This document shows, piece by piece, positions 1-10,467 of a DNA stretch of 64,000 bases; the first letter of the stretch is position 1, and every line of letters starts with the position of its first letter. A program made the translations under genes and the position numbers. The DNA is taken from assembly GCF_032854445.1 (NCBI RefSeq), contig NC_088305.1, positions 14,867,717 through 14,931,716 on the forward strand. The letters are read 5' to 3'. Under the pieces are notes generated by a model. The model saw nothing but the letters and a program-made list of their open reading frames with translations, was not told where the DNA came from and did no database searches. Source of the DNA: Liolophura sinensis. Taxonomy: Eukaryota > Mollusca > Polyplacophora > Chitonida > Chitonidae.

Positions 1-2155
1 TTTACGCCTCTGGCCTATGTTTCATGGTATGGTTGAGTTTATGGTGCAACTACATAAGACATCCCATTAGTGTCCGTTTTAGGATTTATTCACCTTTGCA
101 CTAAGATTAAATTTTGGGAATAAATTTGATAATACCGTGTTATATCACCGGAAAGGGTAGCGAACATTCTGTACAAATCACCCACGTCTTAATATTCAGT
201 ACCCTCAAGTACATGGTCTTTCGGCAACCTCGGGATAGTCGAGGGTTTCTGCCCGGTTTACTCACACCGTAATGCTGATCCCCAATTAAACAAACAAGCT
301 GATCTACGCAGCAATATATCTGATGAAGGAAATGGCACAGATAAGTTTTAATCCTCATTTAATCAGCGGAATGTATCAAACCTGACTGAAAAGATTTAGG
401 TAGCAAAACTGTCTAAGTTTCCTTGACAATTTCGACATGCGCCTTGATCAGATTAAATGTGCACGTTATGCATTTGACGGTTATGACTACACGACGTCAA
501 CAGACAGATAGTATTCCTTATTCCTATGCATTCAAACTGTCCTATATTACAGTGATATAAACAGAAACTGGATAACTCCTATGGTTTTGTCTGTAACAGT
601 ACGTGTCTACGCCAAAATGGCGCCGACGTCTAAATCCCACGACACGCATTGATCTAAACCCTTTGCTCATAATATACCCAGCAATAGCACTCGGCTCAGA
701 GATATATCGACTTTCGTGCTTATGTAAGTAATTAAGACTCCCTATACTTTAACTTATCTGGTAGACATCCCTGACGTGTGCTACACAAAGAGACGTGCGT
801 CACTTGCGCTAAGATATTGTTCTAGGCTACAGATCAAACACTGACGTCGGCACGATCTTCTGTGTAAACACAGCGTTATTGTATCAGCGAACGTGCATCG
901 TCCAACATTCTGCCGTCTAATGAGCAGCCTACATTATCTCTGGCGGTCATTCTCTTAGAACTCCGTGTACACTATAATGATATTACTGGAGAGCCTTAGT
1001 GAAGACAGAAGGCGGTTTGGAATGTATTTACCATCCCGGATCCAGGCGGGTTGAGCAGTCGAAGCCATGACCTATCTTGTTGGCTTTGAATACTTCAACA
1101 GACGTTTGCATAGCTATACGTGTCCCCGCATGTTTACAAACTTATCAAGTGGGCATTTACAAAACATGTGCCCACTTATCCAACATGAATGATCTGCCGT
1201 TTGATCGAATCTCGGTAAAACCCAGGTTCCATCAGAACCCATGCTTTTGTTCAGGGATTATATCGACAGGTAAGGGTATCCTGATGTGGCATTTGTCAGA
1301 AAATGTGCAAATCTGTATTTAACAGAGCCATTATCCCTATTTTACACAGCACAATAATCAACGCATAAAAACAACCCCCAGGACACACAGAGTATACAAT
1401 TCATGTCGAGACTCTACACTAATTATAAGGCATTATCTTGTAAGGCAATGGAACGGACAGGAAGGTGCTGAAGGATACTAATTTTAAACTTAACGACGCA
1501 GACTATGACACAAAACAAGTCTTTTACACCCCTCTAGTGCACCAACCCACATTTTTGATGTATATAATATACATACAAAATATGATATTTTAAAAAGCAA
1601 ATGTGGGATGCCCTACATTAGCACGTAACGATTGACTTACACGATACATGTCTAGGAGAAATACAAAGAGATATAAATGTTTTATTCCAAGCCATTGTCT
1701 TTGGGTATAATTTAATTAATCTTAATTACTGATGGTTATATATATGTTGTATATATTCAAAGTTTAATAAGCATTCGTTTGATCATTTTATTGCTGGACT
1801 AGGATAAGAATAAAAGGTATGGACAACAAGTTTGCAGATGTCTGACATCAAAAGACCCTGAAGTCTCCTATAAAGTTGAACGAATATTTAACTAACGGCT
1901 TCAGTATGAATCCTACAAAAGTAAATATCTGGTTACAGTTAACCGTTACAATTCAGGTTATTTTGTACCGACACTGTCAATACACTTCACAAAAATGGGC
2001 TCTGTTCTCTGTTAGATTACCCGATGTAAATTGGATAACAGTAAGACCCTTATTCTAACAACGTAATTTTCTCAAAGATGCTGATACGCTACTGTGTCAG
2101 CATTATTTCAGTTTTTCAATCACGTAGTCTTCTTTTCTGACGATACCATTTATAT
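1..2155. other. AT-rich stretch without a recognisable gene
   Basis: Only short ORFs (under about 90 codons) with no family resemblance are present on either strand. The one recognisable item is a SINE scrap listed separately. A short start-like ATGGCGCC at 617 reads only eleven codons before a stop and has no supporting splice site. Confidence 0.6.
219..285 (+). mobile_element. SINE body fragment
   Basis: This stretch follows the middle of the SINE family seen complete at 53349-53620: the block equivalent to 'GGCAACCTCGGGATAGTCG', then 'TTTCTGCCCGGTTTACTCAC', then 'CCGTAATGCTG'. Head and AAAT tail are absent, so it is an old fragment broken at both ends. Confidence 0.65.
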
Positions 2156-2515
2156 TTATTGCTTTACATCGCACCTTTTGACAGGAATTTGGCCATCGGC
2201 ATGCACTATTTCTGAACAGTTTTCTGCCTTCAGATGTAATATTATCCAATGGCTTGGCCTTGGGCATGCAGGACTTCTGAATAGTGCCCTAGCTCTATGT
2301 CTTGCCCTATTTCGAAATGGTTTGCTATCTTTAGATGCAACAGTATTGGGAATAGTTTCCACACTTTAAAAGGAACAATATTTGATGGCCTGGTTTCCGA
2401 CATACACCATTTCTGAAAGATTTCCTATGTTAAAATGCAACAATATTTGATGGCCTGGCCTCCGGCGTACACCATTTCTGAATGATTTCCTCACTGCAAA
2501 AATATTTGAATCTAT
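2156..2515 (+). repeat. Degenerate ~60-bp tandem repeat, left block
   Basis: About six diverged units. The best-conserved part is 'AACAATATTTGATGGCCTGG' followed by a CATACACCATTTCTGAA-like segment and 'GATTTCCT'. The same unit reappears at 3878-4018 on the other side of the retroelement, in the same orientation. ORFs on both strands here follow the repeat and carry no domain I recognise. Confidence 0.65.
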
Positions 2516-2849
2516 GCGTCTAAATAGACATTCGTATACCAGCCGTCAACCAAGACGGACATTTGAGGTCAATTTTTGCAAGATCAATTCCAAAAAAGGA
2601 CGAACAACACAAACACCAACGAGGTAAGAAAGTGTAAAAAGTACGAAAACAGGAAGGAATCATACAAAGAGAAGCAGTCAACAGTTTTAAACGATGTTGA
2701 AAAGACACAAGGTATGTTCGAGGCAACTGAGTAAAATCGGTATTCAAATCGTGTACCTTGCTAGAATATCAGTTATCGATAACAAAATATATATCTCAGT
2801 TGCGCTTTGATTGCAACTGTTCGTATATCCTACGTGGCAATCTAATTCA

Positions 2850-3875
2850 ACACGATGAAGATATCGCCTCTAGTCAAGAGATTGTGGACGCTCTGTCCAT
2901 ATTTACTTACAAGAGAATTATACTCACTGTAAAACTTAAGAACCTGGAACTCTGATGGAATAACCTTGACATACTAGTTTTTGCTTGTGGCCTGTGACCC
3001 TGATTAAAATCGTCACACAACACATGCTAACAAATGCTACGAAGCGAGATATGTACATGCCATATGCAGGACCCTTGATCGGTATGTTGCTGTCCACGTG
3101 AGAATAGTTTACCCTATTAAACTTGAAATTATCCCGCTTGTCATACAGTCTACGTGAGAAGAAACCGTTTTGGTCTTTGTACAAATATAGGTCCGGATAA
3201 GATGTACCATCTGGAGAGTCTGTGGTTTCTTTTAAATCCAACGAAGGTGGGTAAATATCTTTCACAGCCTTTGCTATATATGGATTGTTTAAAAGCCAGT
3301 AGATCATCAAAATACCGTTGAGTGAATGAGAAAGATAGGGCCTGGTGAGGATTAATCCTTAACAGTTTCTGGATATAGTCGTATATATATGAGAACAGGT
3401 ATAGGTCGGCCAAAAGGGGGCACAGTTAATACCTGTTGGGATACCTATACAGTCTTGATATATGGTTTCCCCGAATTTCCAATTGACTTTTTTAATGAGA
3501 AATTCAAGCAACTCAGTGAACATGGAAACATCCCATGAGTGGTAACCCTTGTATGTGGTGGAACTGAAGAAGGCTTTGTTGCCTCTGACGTTAATATAGC
3601 TGTGACCGGTTTTGTTAAACACCGAAACAATTAGTGATAAAATTCTATGTAATAAATCTGTGTTGGGAATCGTAGTATAGAGAGTGGAGAAATCCCAAGT
3701 AGACATGCTATTATACGGTATGTGTATTAGAGCGTCTAGTTTTACAGTGAGACGTTTAGAATTTTTAAGTATCCACATTCAGTTGACGCCTGAAATGCTG
3801 CAGTACTTTTCCAAAATGACTGTACTTCTTGTAGTGCTTTCGTTAAGAGAGTTTGGTGGTACAGATCTTTGACCC
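2850..3875 (-). pseudogene. Penelope-like element reverse transcriptase, truncated and frameshifted
   Basis: Retroelement polymerase of the Penelope-like group (PLE), here broken. Read from 3778 downward, the first frame carries 'MWILKNSK', then the palm motif 'DFSTLYTTIP' with the first catalytic Asp, and 'GIPTGINCAP'. A frameshift near 3410 leads to a second frame with 'YLFSYIYDYIQ' and the catalytic 'YFDDLLA' box. A second shift near 3300 leads to a third frame ending near 2936 with 'RRLYDKRDNFKF', 'SNIP', 'PAYGMYISRF' and 'CQGYS', as in the PLE thumb region. A diverged upstream piece (about 3780-3870) contains 'LLTKALQEVQSFW', resembling the PLE segment before the palm. A possible C-terminal scrap, 'SKYGQSVHNLL', lies near 2890. 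No GIY-YIG endonuclease domain was recognised. At least two frameshifts make it inactive. Family placement rests on remembered motif order. Confidence 0.85.
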
Positions 3876-3877
3876 CG

Positions 3878-4018
3878 CCGATTCTGAAGACCTGGCCTCC
3901 CGAATGCACAATTTCAGAATGGTTTCCTATTTTTAAATCCAACAATATTTGATGGCCTGGCCACCGGAGTACACAATTTCTGATTGGTTTCCATGCTTTA
4001 GATTTAACAATATTTGAA
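3878..4018 (+). repeat. Degenerate ~60-bp tandem repeat, right block
   Basis: About two units matching the block at 2156-2515: 'CCTGGCCTCCCGAATGCACA', 'ATTTCAGAATGGTTTCCTAT', 'CAACAATATTTGATGGCCTG', then a second diverged unit. It abuts the truncated 5' end of the Penelope-like sequence. Confidence 0.65.
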
Positions 4019-5141
4019 TACACCATGTGTTAATGCTCTCCTAACTCTGCATGCAATATCAAACACCAATCCTGTTCAAGATTATGGTTCAGAAAAAAAT
4101 AACACGACAACGAACAAAGTCACATCTGGTTATCTAGTCAATGCTGAACATGTCAACGGAAATCCATATTTGTCATCTGTCAAGCGACATAGCATTGGAT
4201 TGAATCTAGCCATAAGTTTTAACTTCTTTGATAAACTGAAGTCTCCATGTTACAGATGAATGTCGCTTTACTTCGTCATCTTTCGACATGACTATTATAA
4301 CTCTCTCATTTCATGTTAAAAGACCAGAAATAGTTTACGATGAACAGCATCTCGTATGCCACTGTTCATACGTTAAACGTCAAAGTATATAGCGATTTTA
4401 ACCAGTAAAGCCATGGAAATGCTCGGGAAAGCAGTCATTTAATGATCAAAACAAGACAAAAAGTTCTCCTAAGATCTGCCTAGTTTTTTGGCCACGTGGA
4501 CGTTCTATTTGAACACGACCTAAAACTGTCCATTATATCCATCATAATCGTCCAAAAGCACCCATGTCCGATCGTTGTGGTTTGCAATGGATACAATTCT
4601 TATCAACTGATAGTAGAATTTTTAACTTTTTTTTCAATGTACTTTATATACGTAAAAGGACCTGGTGTAGTACAGTGGGGAAAGTGTGCACCTCAAGAAG
4701 CGAAACTGACTATAGCTGTGAGTGGGAGCTGCTGACACGTTCGTGAGGCTACTTCTTTTTCAATTCTGATTAACTCGCCTTTTCCTGTAATATGGCCAGC
4801 ATGCGACTTATAAAGCTCCAAACATACACTGAAGCAAAGTATAGGTCATAAAATCGAAAAATGGTAGACTGCTCTAGTCGCACTGAAATATCACTTTTTG
4901 AAATGGACACTGTAGAGTGGAAAAAGTCACAAATGGAACTTGTGAAAAATTGCTGAACACTCAGTTATGCACCAATCAGGTAAATACATACATAACAAAT
5001 GTACAATCTTATACCGTCGCTACGTGTAACATTTTGATGTTAATGATAGCTAGAGGACCACATGTGCTCTCAACAAGGATTCACGTATGATTCCGTTATA
5101 GCTGACACACCTTACGTAATACCACAACAAGTATCCATTCT
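4019..5141. other. No gene seen
   Basis: AT-rich DNA with only short, unremarkable ORFs. No splice-consistent coding segment, array or mobile element was identified. Confidence 0.5.
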
Positions 5142-5152
5142 AATTCATGATA

Positions 5153-5310
5153 CAAGTCCAGCTCATGCTGGCTTCCTCTCCAGCCGTACGTGGGAAGGTC
5201 TGTCCGCAACCTGCGGATGGTCGTGGGTTTCCCATAATGCTGGCCGCCGTCGTATAAGTGAAATATTCTTGAGTACGGCGTAAAACACCAATCAAATAAA
5301 TAAATAAATA
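5153..5310 (+). mobile_element. 5'-truncated tRNA-derived SINE with target-site duplication
   Basis: The tRNA-like head is missing. The copy begins just inside it at 'AAGTCCAGCTCATGCTGG', runs through the 'CGTGGGAAGGTCTG' block and 'AAGTGAAATATTCTTGAGTA', and ends in AAATAAATAAATA. Compared with the fullest copy it lacks the 'CCCGGGCTCTGCCCGG' part. It is flanked by the 11-bp direct repeat AATTCATGATA at 5142-5152 and 5310-5320, so the truncation happened at insertion rather than later. Confidence 0.88.
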
Positions 5311-5320
5311 ATTCATGATA

Positions 5321-5845
5321 ACACTTATTTAATGCATGACAGCCTATATCTTATCTCACACAAAAAGCATGTTACCAAGAAAAAGACAACAACAAAGTTT
5401 CGAACTCTTTTCCCGAAATGCAACTTGCTCTCCATAGTGACTTCGTTAGTTCACTGTACTATGAAGGATGCCTGACAGATAACGGCCGAAAAACAAATTT
5501 TAAACTTGCCAAAACATGACGAAACTCGTCACATTATAAAGTTTATTCTTTACATATGAAGAAATATAACCAGAACTAAACTTAGACAGCGCGTAGAAAT
5601 ACACACATGAAAGATTCAGAACGTTTTTTTTTTCTGGTTAACTCTGATATTCATATTGTGAATTAAAGACACAGTGCCTCACTTGAACGAAATTTTTTTT
5701 TAATCGAGCCTGCAATTTTGGCGGGTTATTACCAAGGCACCATCCCTTTATGGCCATATAAATTGTAGGGTGATTCTACCAAGTGTTATACTTCTGATTT
5801 GGAAATTTACAGAACAGTGATGGGATATTAACATCTGCATTTTCT
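5321..5845. other. No gene seen
   Basis: AT-rich DNA with short homopolymer runs of T near 5624 and 5693. No coding, structural or repeat signal was found before the tandem array. Confidence 0.5.
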
Positions 5846-5851
5846 CATCAT

Positions 5852-7056
5852 ACCTCTCTGGGGCCTTTACTTCTATTTGTATTTCAGGAAGAACCTTACC
5901 TCTCTAGGGCCTTTACTTTTATTTGTATTTCAGGAAGATCCTTACCTCTCTAGGGCCTTTACTTCTATTTGTATTTCAGGAAGATCCTTACCTCTCTGGG
6001 GCCTTTACTTCTATTTGTATTTCAGGAAGATCCTTACCTCTCTAGGGCCTTTACTTCTTTTTGTATTTCAGGAAGATCTTTACCTCTCTAGGGCCTTTAC
6101 TTCTATTTGTATTTCAGGAAGATCCTTACCTCTCTAGGGCCTTTACTTCTATTTGTATTTCAGGAAGATCCTTACCTCTCTAGGGCCTTTACTTCTTTTT
6201 GTATTTCAGGAAGATCCTTACCTCTCTGGGGCCTTTACTTCTATTTGTATTTCAGGAAGATCCTTACCTCTCTAGGGCCTTTACTTCTTTTTGTATTTCA
6301 GGAAGATCCTTACCTCTCTAGGGCCTTTACTTCTATTTGTATTTCAGGAAGATCCTTACCTCTCTAGGGCCTTTACTTCTATTTGTATTTCAGGGAGATC
6401 CTTACCTCTCTAGAGCCTTTACTTCTATTTGTATTTCAGGAAGATCCTTACCTCTCTGGGGCCTTTACTTCTATTTGTATTTCAGGAAGATCCTTACCTC
6501 TCTAGGGCCTTTACTTCTATTTGTATTTCAGGAAGATCCTTACCTCTCTAGGGCCTTTACTTCTTTTTGTATTTCAGGAAGATCCTTACCTCTCTGGGGC
6601 CTTTACTTCTATTTGTATTTCAGGAAGATCCTTACCTCTCTGGGGCCTTTACTTCTATTTGTATTTCAGGGAGATCCTTACCTCTCTAGGGCCTTTACTT
6701 CTATTTGTATTTCAGGAAGATCCTTACCTCTCTGGAGCCTTTACTTCTATTTGAATTTCAGGAAGAACCTTACCTCTCTGGAGCCTTTACTTCTATTTGT
6801 ATTTCAGGAAGATCCTTACCTCTCTGGGGCCTTTACTTCTATTTGTATTTCAGGAAGATCCTTACCTCTCTGGGGCCTTTACTTCTATTTGTATTTCAGG
6901 AAGAACCCTACCTCTCTGGAGCCTTTACTTCTATTTGTATTTCAGGAAGATCCTTACCTCTCTGGAGCCTTTACTTCTATTTGTATTTCAGGAAGATCCT
7001 TACCTCTCTAGGGCCTTTACTTCTATTTGTATTCCAGGAAGAACCTTGGATTGACC
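5852..7056 (+). repeat. 46-bp minisatellite, about 26 copies
   Basis: A very regular head-to-tail array. Each unit contains 'TTTACTTCTATTTGTATTTC' then AGGAAGATCC and TTACCTCTCTAGGGCC, with a frequent A/G change (CTCTAGGG or CTCTGGGG) and occasional C-to-A (GAAGAACC). Because 46 is not a multiple of three, long forward ORFs (up to 224 codons) cycle through all three frames and break only where CTCTAG puts TAG in frame. They should not be taken as proteins. Each unit contains a pyrimidine-rich run ending in TTTCAG/G, which looks like a 3' splice site. The last unit degrades at 'GTATTCCAGGAAGAACC'. Confidence 0.95.
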
Positions 7057-7116
7057 TTTGATGTGATTACCTTAAATATTAGAACTGTACATTTTTTCAG
7101 CATCCAGGTGCGATGT

Positions 7117-7788
7117 TTATTCAGTCGGCCCGGTTAATGGCCAACAAGTTTTTGTATTGGTTAGCCTGACTAGGTATCGAGCTCTAACCTGAGGCAGCTG
7201 TATCAATTTCGTATCCTGGCTAGAAACGACTACCCAACGGCTGGGTTGGGTAGTCTCTCCCACAGGAATTAGGACTGACTGGGAAGGACTGATGCATAGG
7301 CCGTGAAATTCCCGCACCAGATGGGATGCTGAGGAAAGTTTCGCAATATTATTAGTAATTATAATTAAATCCATCCCGTCAAATATGTTTGTAAAAACAA
7401 AGATGTCGTGTAACGAGGCGTTAAACGAAGCGGATACTGCTGTGAGTGTAAACTCTACCTCTGGCGACTGATGTTTAAGGAGAAATGCGATAAGGGGAAT
7501 TAGGCCGGCACAGGTGCGTGAGTTCAGGCTGGTGGCGTGTGTGAAGTACGGGGGGAGGGGGTCATAAATGGTGGAGTTAACCCAGGGATTTTGAGACCGC
7601 AATGATGCTGTAATGAATTTCAGCCATAATATTAGGCCTGCACAGAGAGGGCTACCTTTACAAGAGTCCGTGTAGTCGGTAGAGAGGATAACATTTACCA
7701 GGACAATGTTTATCCAAAGACGAAGCACACAGAGAACGGATGAATAGGGTGTTCCCCTGAATTCTTTCACTGGCTTTTTGAGTATCAA
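7117..7788 (-). CDS. Anonymous 223-codon ORF, coding status doubtful
   Basis: This is the longest ORF in the window not made of tandem repeats. It starts ATG-like at 7788 (MILKKPVKEFRGT) and ends at 7117. Residues about 20-35 (LCVLRLWINIVLVNVIL) and 52-63 (CAGLILWLKFIT) are hydrophobic, and residues about 125-155 (DIFVFTNIFDGMDLIIITNN) are also rich in aliphatics. I do not recognise a family. The composition is somewhat less AT-rich than the flanks. It sits about 60 bp after the 46-bp array and just before a copy of the unnamed repeat at 7838, so it could equally be a decayed transposon segment or a chance ORF. No start context or splice site decides the matter. Confidence 0.25.
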   Translation of the reverse strand: MILKKPVKEFRGTPYSSVLCVLRLWINIVLVNVILSTDYTDSCKGSPLCAGLILWLKFITASLRSQNPWVNSTIYDPLPPYFTHATSLNSRTCAGLIPLIAFLLKHQSPEVEFTLTAVSASFNASLHDIFVFTNIFDGMDLIIITNNIAKLSSASHLVREFHGLCISPSQSVLIPVGETTQPSRWVVVSSQDTKLIQLPQVRARYLVRLTNTKTCWPLTGPTE

Positions 7789-7837
7789 GCTGAGGTGGAT
7801 CTGCTTATGAATCTATATGGAGAACAACTTTTGTAAA

Positions 7838-8045
7838 CCAAAGCAGCGATGACAGTCTAAATGACAAATGGTCACACGTAATTGGTGAAATACGGTCCCT
7901 TTTCAAATTACCTCTGTTCGAGTTGTATTCTAACTGTTTATGTAAATGCTTAAACAGTAGCAAATTACACGCCCCGTAGCACTTGTGATCGGTGATGATA
8001 GTTGCAATACATTAGACGTCACTGATCTACAATAGCCCAAATGCC
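7838..8045 (+). repeat. Unnamed interspersed repeat, copy 1
   Basis: Shares ordered blocks with copies at 14478, 32640 and 36845: GACAGTCT, 'AAATGGTCACACGTAA', 'TATTCTAACTGTTTATGTAA', 'ATGCTTAAACAGTAGCAAAT', GCCCC, then TTGCAATACATTAGACGTCA and TGATCTA. It has no ORF and no terminal repeats that I can see. Confidence 0.7.
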
Positions 8046-8324
8046 CTTATCAAGCGTAATTGTATTTATTTATTTGTCTAACGCCAAATACTCAAGGTTT
8101 TTTCACATGTACAAGGAGATCAGTATAACAGGAAAGCATTCGGAGTGTCCGGGGTAAACCACTAACCTTTAGCAAGATACTGACTAGCTTTCCCACTTGT
8201 GATGTCCAGGTATGATCATCTCCTTTGTGCATGGAAGAAGTGGTGTACTATTCGGCCACACTCCGCTCTTAACAATGATAAAGCTGAGTACTTGTCATGA
8301 ACATTCAAAGGAAAGGACCGGGCC

Positions 8325-8515
8325 CGCTAGCACATTTGGCAGAGCGTCCGCTTAGAAAGCGGTAGATCCAGGGTCAGTCCTGGGTCGAGTCACACCTAAG
8401 ACTTTAAAAGAGGATATTGCAGCTTCATCGCTTGGCGCTCAGCGTGAAGGGGATAGTGCAACTACTGGTTGACCCGTAACAGTCAGGAGTAAAGCAGCAT
8501 TAGATAAAATAGTGG
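8325..8515 (+). mobile_element. tRNA-derived SINE, second family
   Basis: The head resembles a tRNA: 'TTGGCAGAGCGTCCGCTTAG' (A-box side), 'AAGCGGTAGATCC', then 'GGGTCAGTCCTGGGTCGAGT' near the B box. A body follows with 'TCATCGCTTGGCGCTCAGCG', AAGGGGATAGTGC and ACTGGTTGACCC. This layout is unlike the abundant SINE with the AAATAAAT tail, and I recall similar heads in molluscan DNA. The anticodon arm and acceptor pairing are decayed, so it is not a functional tRNA gene. Confidence 0.7.
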
Positions 8516-8675
8516 TGAAAATCCGTCCTGCAGCAAAGGTTAAGTTGTCGATTTCAACCAGACCCGCAGTAGACGAAACATCAACAAGTTTTAACAAATA
8601 AACCATGCGATAAGGTACTATACAGTTTTACCCATTGCCTCAGCCCTGCATGTATTTCACGAAAGTCGATTGTTC

Positions 8676-10127
8676 GATTGTTAATCTGCTGTATGTTTCA
8701 TATACAAGTCCACTGTTTACTAATTGTTAATCTGTTGTATGTTTCCTCTACAGCAAGTCCATTGTTTGCTAATTATTAATCTGTTGTATGTTTCCTCTAC
8801 AGCAAGTCCATTGTTTGCTAATTGTTAATCTGTTGTATGTTTCGTCTACAAGTTCACAGTTTGCTGATTGTTAATCTGTTGTATGTTTCGTCTACAAGTC
8901 CACTGTTTTCAAATTGCTAATCTGTTGTATGTTTCGTCTACAAGTGCATTGTTTGCTAATTGTTAATCTGTTGTATGTTTCATCTACAAGTCCACTGTTT
9001 ACTAATTGTTAATGTGTTATATGTTTCGTCTACAAGCCCATTGTTTGCTAATTGTTAATCTGTTGTATGCTTCGTCTACGAGTCCACTGTTTGCTAATTG
9101 TTAATCTGTTGTATGTTTCGTCTATAAGTCCACTGTTTGCTAATTGTTAATCTGTTGTATGTTTCGTCTACAAGTCAATTGTTTGCTGATTATCAATCTG
9201 TTGTATGTTTCGTCTACAAGTCCATTGTTTGCTAATTGTTAATCTGTTGTATGTTTCGTCTACAAGTCCACTGTTTGCTAATTGTTAATCTGTTGTATGT
9301 TTCGTCTACAAGTAAACTGTTTACTAATTGTTAATCTGTTGTATGTTTCGTCTGCAGCAAGTCCATTGTTTGTTAATTGTTAATCTGTTGTATGTTTCGT
9401 CTACAACAAGTCCACTGTTTGCTAATTGTTAATCTGTTGTATGTTTCGTCTACAAGTCCACTGTTTGCTAATTGGTAATCTGTTGTATGTTTCGTCTACA
9501 AGTCCACCGTTTGCTAATTGTTAATCTGTTGTATGTTTCGTCTACAGCAAGTCCATTGTTTGTTAATTGTTAATCTGTTGTATGTTTCGTCTACAGCAAG
9601 TCCATTGTTTGTTAATTGTTAATCTGTTGTATGTTTCGCCTACAAGTCCACTGTTTGCTAATTGTTAATCTGTTGTATGTTTCGTCTACAAGTCCATTGT
9701 TTGTTAATTGTTAATCTGTTGTATGTTTCGTCTACAAGTCCATTGTTTGTTAATTGTTAATCTGTTGTATGTTTCGTCTACCATTCCATTGTTTGTTAAT
9801 TGTTAATCTGTTGTATGTTTCGTCTACAAGTCCATTGTTTGTTAATTGTTAATCTGTTGTATGTTTCGTCTACAAGTCCATTGTTTGTTAATTGTTAATC
9901 TGTTGTATGTTTCGTCTACAGCAAGTCAATTGTTTGCTGATTATCAATCTGTTGTATGTTTCGTCTACAAGTCAATTGTTTGCTGATTATCAATCTGTTG
10001 TATGTTTCGTCTACAAGTCCATTGTTTGTTAATTGTTAATCTGTTGTATGTTTCGTCTACAACAAGTCCACTGTTTGCTAAATGTTAATATGTTGTATGC
10101 TTCGTCTACTGTTTGCTAATTGTTAAT
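8676..10127 (+). repeat. Second 46-bp minisatellite (46/49-bp units), about 31 copies
   Basis: The unit is TGTTAATCTG, TTGTATGTTTCGTCTACAAG, TCCATTGTTTGCTAAT. Several units are 49 bp through a 3-bp insertion (TCTACAGCAAGTCC or TCTACAACAAGTCC). A variant block TTTGCTGATTATCAATC recurs at about 9180, 9930 and 9970, which points to local segment duplication inside the array. Every frame contains stops, so there is no ORF. The sequence is unrelated to the earlier 46-bp array despite the equal length. Confidence 0.95.
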
Positions 10128-10129
10128 CA

Positions 10130-10460
10130 CGAGTGGCAGGAATCGATAACTTAACCTCCTGTTTGAAAGTTCATGGCTAGCAGGCTACTCATTGAAGCAT
10201 CATTGCTTGACACCGGTATTTAGTAATTTACCCAAACGTCGCTCATGGAATATGTGGATGTTCACATTTATACGACCTCTTTTATGCTTAATACACTTTT
10301 GTTCATGTACCTGTAACGTAGAGTAAGACAGGTAGCTTCTTAGTGATATAGCACAACTGTTGTTTTACCAAAGGTTTCATGTTCTAATTAAATGTGTCAT
10401 TATAGAAATTCATAGATCGGATTTCACGATATCTCATTAAGGTGATCTTAAGTTTGCATC
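10130..10460. other. No gene seen between two arrays
   Basis: AT-rich spacer. Nothing coding or repeated was recognised. Confidence 0.5.
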
Positions 10461-10467
10461 ACAACGT

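Noticed and set aside
5877-7061. Series of forward ORFs (77-224 codons) as membrane-protein-like genes
   Set aside because: They are shifted readings of the same 46-bp unit. Their starts are spaced at multiples of 46 bp and their ends at in-frame CTCTAG units.
8325-8400. Functional tRNA gene
   Set aside because: A and B boxes are present, but the acceptor and anticodon arms do not pair and a SINE body follows directly.
8676-10127. CRISPR-like regularity
   Set aside because: Units are head-to-tail with no unique spacers, and the DNA is clearly animal.
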